From positions 9,920,001 through 9,984,000 of the forward strand of contig OW051492.1 of the NCBI GenBank assembly GCA_932521035.1: a stretch of DNA of 64,000 bases, read 5' to 3'. This document shows, one piece after another, positions 31,821-40,891 of the stretch. Both the position numbers and the translations under genes were made by a program. Source of the stretch: Oscheius dolichura (Eukaryota > Nematoda > Chromadorea > Rhabditida > Rhabditidae). The first letter of the stretch is position 1, and each line of letters opens with the position of its first letter. The notes below the pieces were generated by a model. That model searched no databases. It worked only from the letters and a program-made list of their open reading frames with translations, and had not been told where the DNA came from.

Positions 31821-32080
31821 ACTTATAAAACATTTTGCCTCACTCTGGATCAGAATTTCCATCTTTTCCATGGAAAATCACCTGGTCTTCAGGAGAGGTG
31901 GTGGTGTGAAATCATCTGGTACGTGGTCTTTTTTGGGGCGAAGTTACCTGTTTTCTTTCTAACTGTCCGGATCGTAATTTATGGAGGAAAATGGCGCAAA
32001 ATCTGAACTTATTTGGGGTAAACGTTTTGGATATATCAGTGAACCCTTCCAGCCGGGACCTTTCCCCCTAAACCCATCTA
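31821..32080. other. Between TBCCD1 and SL1 copy 3
   Basis: No gene seen. The last ~40 bp (from about 32042) match the 3' flank of the other SL1 copies. Confidence 0.4.
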
Positions 32081-32182
32081 GTTGCCTCCCCTCTAAAAGG
32101 GAAGCGATTCCAAAATTTCTTCTCTACCTCTATTTTCATAGGGTCGGAAGGTATTAGTACCTCAAACTTGGGTAATTAAACC
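32081..32182 (-). ncRNA. SL1 spliced-leader RNA, copy 3
   Basis: Minus strand; the leader occupies 32182-32161, followed by the same donor, Sm-type site and 3' hairpin (CTTCCCTTTTAGAGGGGAGG). The promoter motif at 32221-32241 (AACCCGGACAATCTCGGCAG) is intact. Confidence 0.93.
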
Positions 32183-32797
32183 AACGAGGAGGCTGACTGG
32201 CTGGTGATAGGGGAGGAGGGCTGCCGAGATTGTCCGGGTTGCGGTTTTCCAGTCCAGTCGGATTTTCCCAAGACTCAATAAATTCCAGCAGGGAATGGTA
32301 CAGGGTGGTCTGAATGGCGGCAGGATCCTTTTTGTTGTACTGGATCATCCCGGACTGGTCTCACCACGGCCAGCCAATCCCAATTTGTATCCTGTTTTCC
32401 TCGTCTCTATCACTTTTCCCATATAGAAAACTAATATAGCCTGTCCTTTCCCCCCTCGTCTATTTCAGCTGGAGCCCTCCGGCACCCGAGCCCGGGGGTG
32501 TTGACCGAGTGAATCGAACTGGCGACCCCACCGGCCTTCTTAGCAACCGAAGCGACCAGAGAAGAAAACGAAAGCTGTTTGCATTTTCCCACACCCCCGG
32601 GTAAATATCGAGAGACTAGTGGCTCCGGGAGAGGTCAATTATACCCATTTTCCCTCTTGAAATAGACTCTGTCCAGGTTCGTTCCCATCTCATTTTTTAA
32701 TTCAAACAGCTGGAAATTTCAATACCCGCCCTTCTCGCTCTGTTTACCTTGGAAAGGCATTGATCACCGCGGGAATTTTATGTTTTCAGATAGCAAA
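32183..32797. other. SL1 copy 3 promoter and intergenic DNA
   Basis: Upstream of SL1 copy 3 (minus) is a short frame at 32240-32348 reading QTTLYHSLLEFIESWENPTG, which looks like a gene fragment of unknown origin. Farther right, nothing recognised until the CDF gene. Confidence 0.35.
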
Positions 32798-35700
32798 ATG
32801 TCTATGGAATCGGATGAAAATGAAAATAAAGTGAGTTTTTGACCAAAATACCGTATTTCCCCCAATTTCCCCTGGCGTTCCGTAAGCGCGCGCCATCTAA
32901 CACTGCGCCTCATTCATAATTTCCCAATTTTCTTTCTTCTTTTCTTAGTTTTCTTCAAATTTTTGATTTTGTAGTAACATATAAAAGAAAGAAAAATGTG
33001 AAAAAAAAATTGAGAAAATCGAGCTCTGGGGATCTCAATAAGACTCATGGTTGGGGCTTGTTCCTTGGCGCGCGCTTACGGCAACCTCATTTTCAGATTA
33101 CTGTATTTCCAAATTTAGGGAAAGAAGCCCAAGAAAGGAGTCAACAAATTCTACCGTAAGCAGAATGAACTTCTGAAAAATTACAAGACGGACAACGAGC
33201 AGATACAAAAATCCCAGTTTCAAAAGCCAAAAAATTGTGAATCCAGTCTGGAACCAAGAATGGGCTCGATTAGAATCCCTCTTCTGAAAAATGTGGTCAG
33301 TTTCTTCTTCTTTTCTACAGTAGTCAAGATTTATAGGAAGGTGATACAGATATGGAGGTGATTATCGTACCCGCTGGATCACCGCTGCCGCCGGGAACTT
33401 CCAGGAGGGACAGAACACCGTGAGTCTGGGTTCTGGGGGAGAAAATCACGAAAATACCCATTTTTTCCACTTCTAATCCAATTTTTTGTTGTTTACTCAA
33501 CTACCCATGAAATTCTCTTCAAAATGAGCCTAGTTATTCCGGGGTAGAGTGCAAAAATTAGCGGCAGATGACGGTTTCACCTGCTGGCGGCAGCTGTTTC
33601 CTAGGGGAAGAACTTTTCGCGCAACAACAAGAGGGCAGCTCAAGAAGAAGGGCAATTATTTGACCTTTAGAAGATTGAAGAGTAGTGAAACGCCCTCTAC
33701 ACTTACCTAATGCCCGCGAGATTCAAATGGGGGTAGTCAAGGAAGAGCACAGTATCAGATCGCCCCTGGTGATCCCGTCAACCTGTGATTATTGGCAGAC
33801 TTTTGGATGAAGGTCATTTCGGTGGACTTCTTCAGACACTTCCATAGGTTATGGGCTATGGATTAGTAAACGGATTGGTTCGGGCCTCAGATCCACAGGT
33901 TTGGCCCAGGATTCTGCCCATTTACCCATTGTTAGACCCGCGGATGCAATCGGCCCAAGATCCCAAGAAATCGACAGGAACACAGTTTTTTTATGAAATT
34001 CGCGAACAGAATACGAGTTCTTGCCCCCCCCCCCCCCCGGATCCGTGGACTCGGCTCGTTTGAACTCGTGGATCGGGTGGGCTCCAAAAATCCACGGCTC
34101 GAGCCGTTGCGCAGCCCTACTAGGGCCATAGCCCATACAGTGGTCCCGAAACAAAGTTATGCAAGAATTCAATAAAACGAATTTCGTAAAGACTGTCTGA
34201 GACTGGGAGAAAGCCCGCCAAGTCATAAACATAGATCACAATCGATATCTCTTTCCCCATATTTCCTCTCTTCTCCCTGGGAATATCAATGAGCTCAAAC
34301 TGACACAAATACAACCATACAGCCCCCAGGACTTCTCTCCATCCTTCCTTTTCAATATTCTTTTCAAATTTCAGAAGACCGCTTCCAAAAGAAGAAATGG
34401 AGGATGCTGGTAACTTTGCCACTGTTAATTTCGTCTTAAATATTGCTCTCATGCTGGCCAAGGCGGTGGCCTCCTATCTCTCCGGGTCCCTCTCCGTCAT
34501 CTCCTCCCTAGTGGATTCTGTCGTTGACATCACTTCCGGTCTGTTTTTTCTAATCCTTTTTAATCCTGATTAATTTAAAGGCCTGGTTATTTATATTTGT
34601 AGCCGGTTGATTAAAAACAGGGATCCGTACCAATATCCTCGGGGGAGGACAAGGCTGGAACCCCTCTCTCTGATAATTATCAGTGTCGTTATGGGAGTCG
34701 CCAGTATTCAGCTCATCTTCGACGCGGGGAATCGGATCTACACGGCTTATTTATACGATACAAAACGTTTGTCACCCATATTCTTGGATTTTAAAGGGCG
34801 GAATTGTAGATATTGGAGAGAAACCATCAGTAGAGATGGGATGGATTACTGTAGCTATTATGTGCTCCACTGTGGTGATCAAATTGGGACTTTTTATCAT
34901 CTGCCAGAGGTATTTTCTCGATTCGACTGACGATAGCCCGATCCCCTGCACCCGTAAAGTCTCGACAGGAGGAGCATCTTTATTCAAAACTGTTACAAAT
35001 CTGTAACGCCTTTATATATTTGTCTCGCCGAGACTTTACGAGTGCAATGGATCGGACTATAGAGGGCCCAGCCATTTTCTTCACATCTACAGTTTCTGAC
35101 TGTTTTCAGGTTCAAAGACGACCCATCCATTCGAATTTTGGCCATGGATAATCGGAATGACTGTATTTCAAATACAGTATCCCTTCTTTGCGCCTACCTG
35201 GCGAAACAGTGGGTTTTCTTTTTGGGTAAAGGGGAAACTCAACGGCCGCCGAAGACTTACTGGCTTTGATATATTATACTTTACAAAAGTTCATTCATGC
35301 AGAAAAGGGGATTAATCATCCAACAGAGAACAGGGATATCGAAGACCACTGTCAACCCAAATATACAGAAAAATATGAACCCCAAACAACCAAATGCGTA
35401 ACCACAGCGGACCACCGTTTACGACCTAACCGGGTACCCTAGTCACGATGTCAGCCAGGGAATACAGTTCCCCCCTCTCTTCACACAGTTTTTAGTTCTT
35501 TTTCGCTCATATGAGCCTTTGACAAAACAATCCTTTCGGACTGAATGCGGTCATCAACGCCGAAGCGTTCTTCTCGCTCGCCAAAGGCTCTAACCCATTT
35601 CATAGCGAACTGATTTGGTTGTCAGAGTGTTTGGGGAATGTGAAATACATATACTACAAAAATAATTCTGTGTAATATGATTTCAACCAGAGAAGCGCGT

Positions 35701-36472
35701 CGCCGCCGTGCCATGCGCCACTGCTGCCGAGAATTTACGGGTGCAAGTGCGCCCCCTCTCCCGGGTCACCCTTGATTACACACATTGCAGCGGTTCTACA
35801 GACTTTTAAAGGAACTCTCCAGGGCATTTTACAACTTGCTCTCATTTTGTCATTTTGTAGAGCTAATTTTGCTGATCATTATGCAGTATTTCATTTTGCA
35901 TAAAAATGCCAGAATAGCGAGAACAATGTGAAGGCTATTTTCCCTAAAAATTGTATATTTCCAGGTTCTGGTACTACGCTGATCCGATAGGAGCCATCGG
36001 AGTGTCGATCTACATCCTCTGGACTTGGTTGAACAGCGGCCGGGAGCATATCAACCAATTGAGCGGGAAAAGTGCCTCTCAAGAGTTCAGAAATCGAATT
36101 ATCAAGGTTTCCGTTCCATTTCTCCCATATTTCCAGGATTTTTAGGTCTGCCTGGACCATGATCCCCGGATAAACCATCTGGATACGGTATATGTCTACC
36201 ATTTTGGGATTAAATTCCTCGTCGAGGTAGGAAAGCCCTTTTTGGCCGAAATCGAGGGTCATTTCAGGTCCACATTGTTTTGGACGAGGATATGGCTTTG
36301 AAAGAAGCCCATGATATTAGTGAATCCCTTCAAATGAACCTTGAAAGTCTTCCAGAGGTAGGAAAATGGGAAATGGACCAAAATAAAGGGAAATCTTCAG
36401 GTTGAGAGAGCGTTTGTCCATCCGGACTACGATTTTGACCATCATCCAACCGATGAACACAATCCCGTGTAA
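32798..36472 (+). CDS. Cation diffusion facilitator (CDF) transporter, Mn/Zn type
   Basis: About nine exons. The start MSMESDENENK (32798-32830) is followed by KFYRKQNELLKNYKTDNEQI (33119-33295), EVIIVPAGSPLPPGTSRRD, then the membrane domain: NFVLNIALMLAKAVASYLSG and SVISSLVDSVVDITSGLVIY (34376 on), YPRGRTRLEPLSLIIISVVM, EMGWITVAIMCSTVVIKLGL, DNRNDCISNTVSLLCAYLAK (35110 on), YADPIGAIGVSIYILWTWLN, and a cytosolic tail with VCLDHDPRINHLDTVYVYHF and YDFDHHPTDEHNPV at the stop. The DxxxD motif in the second helix (DSVVD) and the R-x-RLEP loop are typical of the Mn-transporting branch; substrate is inferred. Family members export divalent metals from the cytosol. Introns contain a MITE, a large palindrome and a hairpin repeat. 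No splice conflict was seen in the exons checked. Confidence 0.82.
32879..33086. repeat. Hairpin MITE E (diverged member)
   Basis: Ends CCGTAAGCGCGCGCCATC and GGCGCGCGCTTACGG are inverted around a palindromic T-rich/A-rich interior like that of MITE A. It lies in the first intron of the CDF gene. Confidence 0.6.
33849..34132. repeat. Palindromic element in a CDF intron
   Basis: TATGGGCTATGG at the left and CCATAGCCCATA at the right are inverted; inner parts (for example GGGCCTCAGATCCAC and GTGGATCGGGTGGGC) pair less well. It includes a 15-base C run at 34024-34038. A non-autonomous transposon is likely. Confidence 0.6.
34933..35059. repeat. Hairpin repeat with CACCCGTAAAGTCTC ends
   Basis: Third member of the 20892 type: GATAGCCCGATCCCC, CACCCGTAAAGTCTCGACAG, interior CTTTATTCAAAACTGTTACA, then the inverted right end ending GATCGGACTAT. 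It is intronic in the CDF gene. Confidence 0.75.
35726..35746 (-). repeat. Solo CACCCGTAAATTCTCGGCAG motif
   Basis: A single copy of the SL1-promoter/hairpin-end motif without a visible partner arm, in a CDF intron. It could be a hairpin remnant or the promoter of an unseen small RNA on the minus strand. Confidence 0.5.
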
Positions 36473-36804
36473 GAAGAGCTGTTTTCTGTATATTGAGACA
36501 AAAAGAATATATATGATAAAAATGTTATTAAATGGACAGGTCTTGTGTATCTCTCTTCGGCTCTAGAGTTTTTGATCCACCCCCATTGTCGTTCCTACTC
36601 TACTCGTCAGTAATTCAGGTTGCTCCCGGCCGCTACTCTGACTAATCTTCGAGAGGTAAACCCTGGAATAAACCGTAATATTAAGCCATTTATGTGCGAC
36701 GAATAATAACATGGAAGGTGGGCTATACAACGGACTCTGGGCCTTTAGAAGGGGGCAGAGTAGAACAATGGAGCTGGGACCCTTCCCCGCACCAAACCCA
36801 TCTA
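36473..36804. other. 3' flank of the CDF gene
   Basis: No gene seen before SL1 copy 4. Confidence 0.3.
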
Positions 36805-36906
36805 GTTGCCTCCCCTTCAAGGGGGAAGCGATTCCAAAATTTCTTCTCTACCTCTATTTTCATAGGGTCGGAAGGTATTAGTACCTCAAACTTGGGTAAT
36901 TAAACC
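36805..36906 (-). ncRNA. SL1 spliced-leader RNA, copy 4
   Basis: Leader at 36906-36885 (minus), same donor, Sm-type site and 3' hairpin as copy 1. The promoter motif at 36945 keeps only its TSS-proximal half (ATCTCGGCAG); the distal half is replaced. The RNA body is intact. Confidence 0.92.
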
Positions 36907-37308
36907 ACCGAGGAGGCTGGCTGGCCGGGGATAGGGGAGGAGGGCTGCCGAGATCAGACTAAAGGACTAGGTGGGGAGTCTACTCCGCTGCCACCATGTG
37001 TAGATGACTGACCTTCCGACCCAATCGACCCGTATATTTCAGCAAAATAGCCGCCACCATGTTTATTTGATATCTGTACAGTAAATGTGTTTTTGGAAGC
37101 GTCACACGCCGGGTTCCTCCGGGGCTGGCTCAGCTGGTGGAGGTCTAATTAGGGCCGACACAGCTGGATGGGCTCTAACCCCTTCCACTGACCATTATTA
37201 ATTGGAAAAATAACCTACATACCATTTTTAGACCGTTGGAGAGCGTCTGAAGCAGAAAAATCGAGCTGAACCCTTCCAGCCGAGACCCTTCCCACCTAAA
37301 CCTATCTA

Positions 37309-37408
37309 GTTGCCTCCCTCTTCAGGGAAGCGATTCCAAAATTTCTTTTCTACCTCTATTTTCATAGGGTCGGAAGGTATTAGTACCTCAAACTTGGGTA
37401 ATTAAACC
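37309..37408 (-). ncRNA. SL1 spliced-leader RNA, copy 5
   Basis: Leader at 37408-37387 (minus). Two bases shorter than the others because the 3' hairpin is reduced (CTTCCCTGAAGAGGGAGG), but it still pairs. The promoter motif at 37447 has the TSS-proximal half (ATCTCGGCAG) only. Probably functional, though the weakest copy. Confidence 0.88.
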
Positions 37409-37913
37409 AACGAGGAGGCTGGCTGGCCGGGGATAGGCGAGGGGAACTGCCGAGATAATACAGGAGGACTAGGAGAGAACCCGGCGAACCCTGCTGCTCA
37501 GTTGGAGCCCTAAAGGGATAAACTCCCCGTCGATAACCATTCAAATCGAAAAATTCGGGGCTTTGGCCGGTTTTAGGCCATTTTCAATCTCTCTCACAAG
37601 GGAAGGATTGTCAGGAAGATTTACAGTACCTACAGTAGGTCCAGGAAGTTCACCCCTTACGATAATAACGTCTTCAACTATTTTCCCAGCTTTCTAGACA
37701 GCTGGGAACCGTATAAAGTTGACTGAACCTCCCAGCCAACCCCTGTTCCAAAAGAGCATCGCCGCGTCTACTCCGTCCCCATATTTGAACAATCCCATGT
37801 TCCGATCAAGTTTGACGCGGCTAAAAAACAGCAAAACATGGATATTTTGAATTAGGAAAAGGGTAAAGCAAAATAGACAAGTGAGCAGGGGGAAGGGGGC
37901 AGCCGGGGCAGGA
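37409..37913. other. SL1 copy 5 promoter and upstream region of the 37988 gene
   Basis: No additional gene recognised. Confidence 0.3.
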
Positions 37914-37920
37914 TATATAA
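37914..37920 (+). promoter_or_regulatory. TATA box of the 37988 gene
   Basis: TATATAAGCC lies 74 bp before the ATG. Confidence 0.6.
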
Positions 37921-37987
37921 GCCGGGGAGTGGGACGGGGACAGCAACAGCCACAGCGGCTCGTCTTCTCCCATCTTCAACTCAAAAA

Positions 37988-39169
37988 ATGAGACTTTTCC
38001 TCGTCCTGGCTCTGGTTGCCTCGGCTTCGGCTCAGTTTGGCCTGTCCCCGTTGACCGGGGGATTCAGCGGATTCGGCGGATCTTCCCTCTGGGGCAGCGG
38101 ACTCGGAGGACTCGGAGGAATGTTCGATGGTGGATTCGGCAGCGGAGGATTCGGAGGACTCTTCGGCGGTGACAACGGCTTCTTCGGAGGAAATGGACTC
38201 TTCGGTGGAATGGGCAATGGCGGCCTCTTCGGAGGATTCGGCAACTCTTTCAGTCCCATGGACAACGGCCTGGGAGACGGCTTCGGAGTGAGTACCGTAC
38301 CCCGGCCGCCCTTTAAATAATTCCCTTCCAGAGTGTCTGTGGCTGTGTCCAGAACATTATCCAAGAGGTCGCCGTCTTCCTCAACGACGTGCTCGAAGAT
38401 GTCGACGTCCTGATCAGCCAACTCCTCAACCCCGGCCTCCCTGTCTCTGCCAAAGTCCAGCTGATCCAGCGAATCATCCCCAGTCTTCCCCTCCCCCTCC
38501 AGGTACTCTTTAAGGGATACTGTAACTATTCTCTATCTCCAGCAACGTGTCCAGTCCCTAGCCCTGGCCCTGATGAACGTGGCCAACCAGCTGCAGTACC
38601 AGCCGATCCCAATCCAGCGCGCCGTGAGCCAAGTCCTGTCGCTGCCCTTCAACCAGGCCTTCCGCCGTCTGTCCCCCGTCCAGCAGGAGCTCATCATCCA
38701 GAACACCCTCTCCGGACTCAGCCAGCCCCAAGTCCTCCTAGTCACCAATATTCTCAACCAATTCCGCGTAGGACCCAACGAATTGTAGAGTTCTAAAATT
38801 ATTTAGGCCCTCGTCAATCAGGGACAGTTCGGTAACTTCGGAGGAATGGGATTCCCCGGCAACTTCGGCTCCTCCCGAGCTCTTTCCGGTTTTGGAAATT
38901 CCCTGTCTGGATTCGGCGGATTCGGCGGATTCGGCAGCCCGCTTTCTGGATTCGGAAACTCCCTCGGCGGCTTCTCTTCCCTCAACGGATTGAACAGTCC
39001 CCTCTCTAGCTTCGGTAGCGGCTTCGGAGGCTCCCTCAATGGATTTTCCCCTCTCTCCGGCCTTGGCAACAGCTTTGGCAGCCCTCTGGGTGGATTCAAC
39101 AGCTTCGGAAGCGGTCTCGGCGGGTTCAACAGCCCCATGAGGTCTTCCAGCCGTTTCCTTAGGAAGTAA
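37988..39169 (+). CDS. Secreted Gly-rich protein with conserved helical central domain (paralogue of 17279)
   Basis: Four phase-0 exons (37988-38287, 38332-38502, 38543-38767, 38807-39169) give 352 residues. The signal peptide is MRLFLVLALVASASA. Arm 1 is rich in GGFGGLFGG. The central domain reads SVCGCVQNIIQEVAVFLNDV, LISQLLNPGLPVSAKVQLIQ, QRVQSLALALMNVANQLQYQ and AVSQVLSLPFNQAFRRLSPV. Arm 2 has SGFGGFGG repeats and ends RFLRK. Exon 2 is 57 codons in both this gene and the 17279 gene, and the QRVQSLALALM junction is identical. Three TGTACAAA motifs and AATAAA follow. All exon boundaries match across the two genes, so they are duplicates with diverged arms. Role unknown. Confidence 0.85.
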
Positions 39170-39781
39170 TTCAATTACGGGACTATTTTTGGCTCCTATT
39201 TGGTGTACAAATCGACTGTGTACAAAAGTGTACAAATAAATATTCATTCCTCTACCTCTTCTTCCCATTTATAGGGTCTTCCCTATTCAGGTTCAGGTAC
39301 TAGTCTTCTCTCCACCTGTTATATTTATTACATTTTGTTGTTTTAAAAATAGTTAACGTACTTTCCAACGGTTTCCATCTGATCCTTCACTTCGCAAACT
39401 GACTGTATGAAGATTTTTATCGCTGTTTTGCAAGTTGTGAACTCTTTCAAGAGCTCCTGAGCAGAAATCAGTACAACTAATCGTATTATATGTAGTTCAC
39501 GTTGTTTGTTGTAATTTTTTGTCGTTTTATTTTTCGAATGCTATTTCACACAAAAAAATAGTATAAGAACGGTTATTTTAGCGAAATACAGACGACATTC
39601 TGGCGACTGGCTAAAGGATGTTTGAAAAATGCGCCCTAATCCGAATTCCCGGTGAGACTTCAGTTCGAAACGAAGAAACCTCGCTTTTTTTTCTATTTCT
39701 TCTGCTCGTTTGTTGTTTGCTTCGCTATTGTCTCTCGTTTATTTATTTGTAGCAGCATATAACTATTCTATTTTAGACAGT
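39170..39781. other. Intergenic, nothing recognised
   Basis: Left part is the 3' UTR of the 37988 gene. Base composition becomes AT-richer from about 39300 to 43700. Confidence 0.35.
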
Positions 39782-40729
39782 ATGGAAGACGAGATCAATT
39801 ATGGTGATCCGGATAAATACATGAATGACGAATCGATAGAAATGGCTTGGGCAATTCAGGTAATCTCATTCAAAATTAGCTTTTTCTATTATTGAAGCGT
39901 CATGATATTTATAAATTGAATTTTGATGAGGAGATGAGGGAGAATGAAAGAAAGAAGAATGAATTATAACATGTAGAAGTTGTGTTGCAAATGCGGAGAG
40001 TTGTAAAGTAGAGAGAGCTGATGACTTTTTCCCATACTAACGTTCCTGATCATTTTTCTTTGTTGTTGTAGAAGGTTTAGCGAACGCTGTTTCTAGCGTA
40101 TAACGAATGCTTTTGGTGTATCCTTTGAAGGCAGTATTTATACGATACTTATTTTTTTACAAAAGAAAGAAAATCGCTGCTGCTCTTTGGCACCGGTAAT
40201 CTTTTTTTTCAGGCAGCTGATCGAGCGAACATCCATATGAATTTGATCATGGCTTGTGATACAAGCAAGCTGAAATTGAACAAACTGCACGACACAATAT
40301 ACAGCTCATTTCGAAGAGATTTTCCAAATTTGAGCCTTGAAACGGTCAGTTTATGCATCTTTCTATACATGTGCTTTATTTTTAGATAACTCAAGATGTG
40401 ATCAAAGAGGCTGATGCTAAGAACAAGTGGCGGGCCTATTGTGAGCAATTTAAAGACGTATGATTATACATGTATCAATTTTTATTGCTTCATGTTTAGA
40501 TAGTGGATGATTATGCTTTGGGGACATTGTTCAGAATCGAAGCTAACAAATGTTACAGCCCGGTCAACACAATTGTCGTACCAAAAGTGAGTTCATTGTT
40601 TAGTCACATTGATAAATGCCATTTTAGATCCAGTACCTTGCTCTTGAAACGGCCCGCAATGTGGAAGGCATCAATGAGCGCTGCAAAGCTGAATACATTG
40701 CCGACAATCGACAAAATGGACAGACGTGA
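39782..40729 (+). CDS. PBDC1: PBDC1 homologue
   Basis: Five exons (39782-39859, 40213-40344, 40386-40457, 40500-40586, 40628-40729) sum to 156 residues. ESIEMAWAIQ, AADRANIHMNLIMACDTSKL, HDTIYSSFRRDFPNL, AKNKWRAYCEQFKDIVDDYA, LGTLFRIEANKCYSPVNTIV and PKIQYLALETARNVEGINER match human PBDC1 (IEMAWAM, KLTKVDDQIYSEFR, KWRPFC, VEDFNYGTLLR, IARNREG) in order. PBDC1 is a small conserved cytosolic protein; its yeast relative is a chaperone for eEF1A folding. A TTTTAG acceptor lies four bases before the ATG, as for trans-spliced messages. The Nup58-like gene follows after 162 bp on the same strand. Confidence 0.88.
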
Positions 40730-40891
40730 CCTTCATTTGATATTTCTATGTTTTCTTTTAAAGATAATTTTGTTATGTTTTGTTAAAAAAAATATTTTTT
40801 TTTCTCTGCTTTACCATATACGTTTTAATCATTGCTACGTTCAATGCAGTTTCTTGTCTAGTTCTATATGTATTTTATAACACAATTGCAG

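Noticed and set aside
32476..32585. tRNA-like AGTTCGATTCA on the minus strand
   Set aside because: No cloverleaf could be built around it.
38032..38421. 129-codon Pro-rich minus-strand frame
   Set aside because: Antisense shadow of the Gly-rich exon of the 37988 gene.
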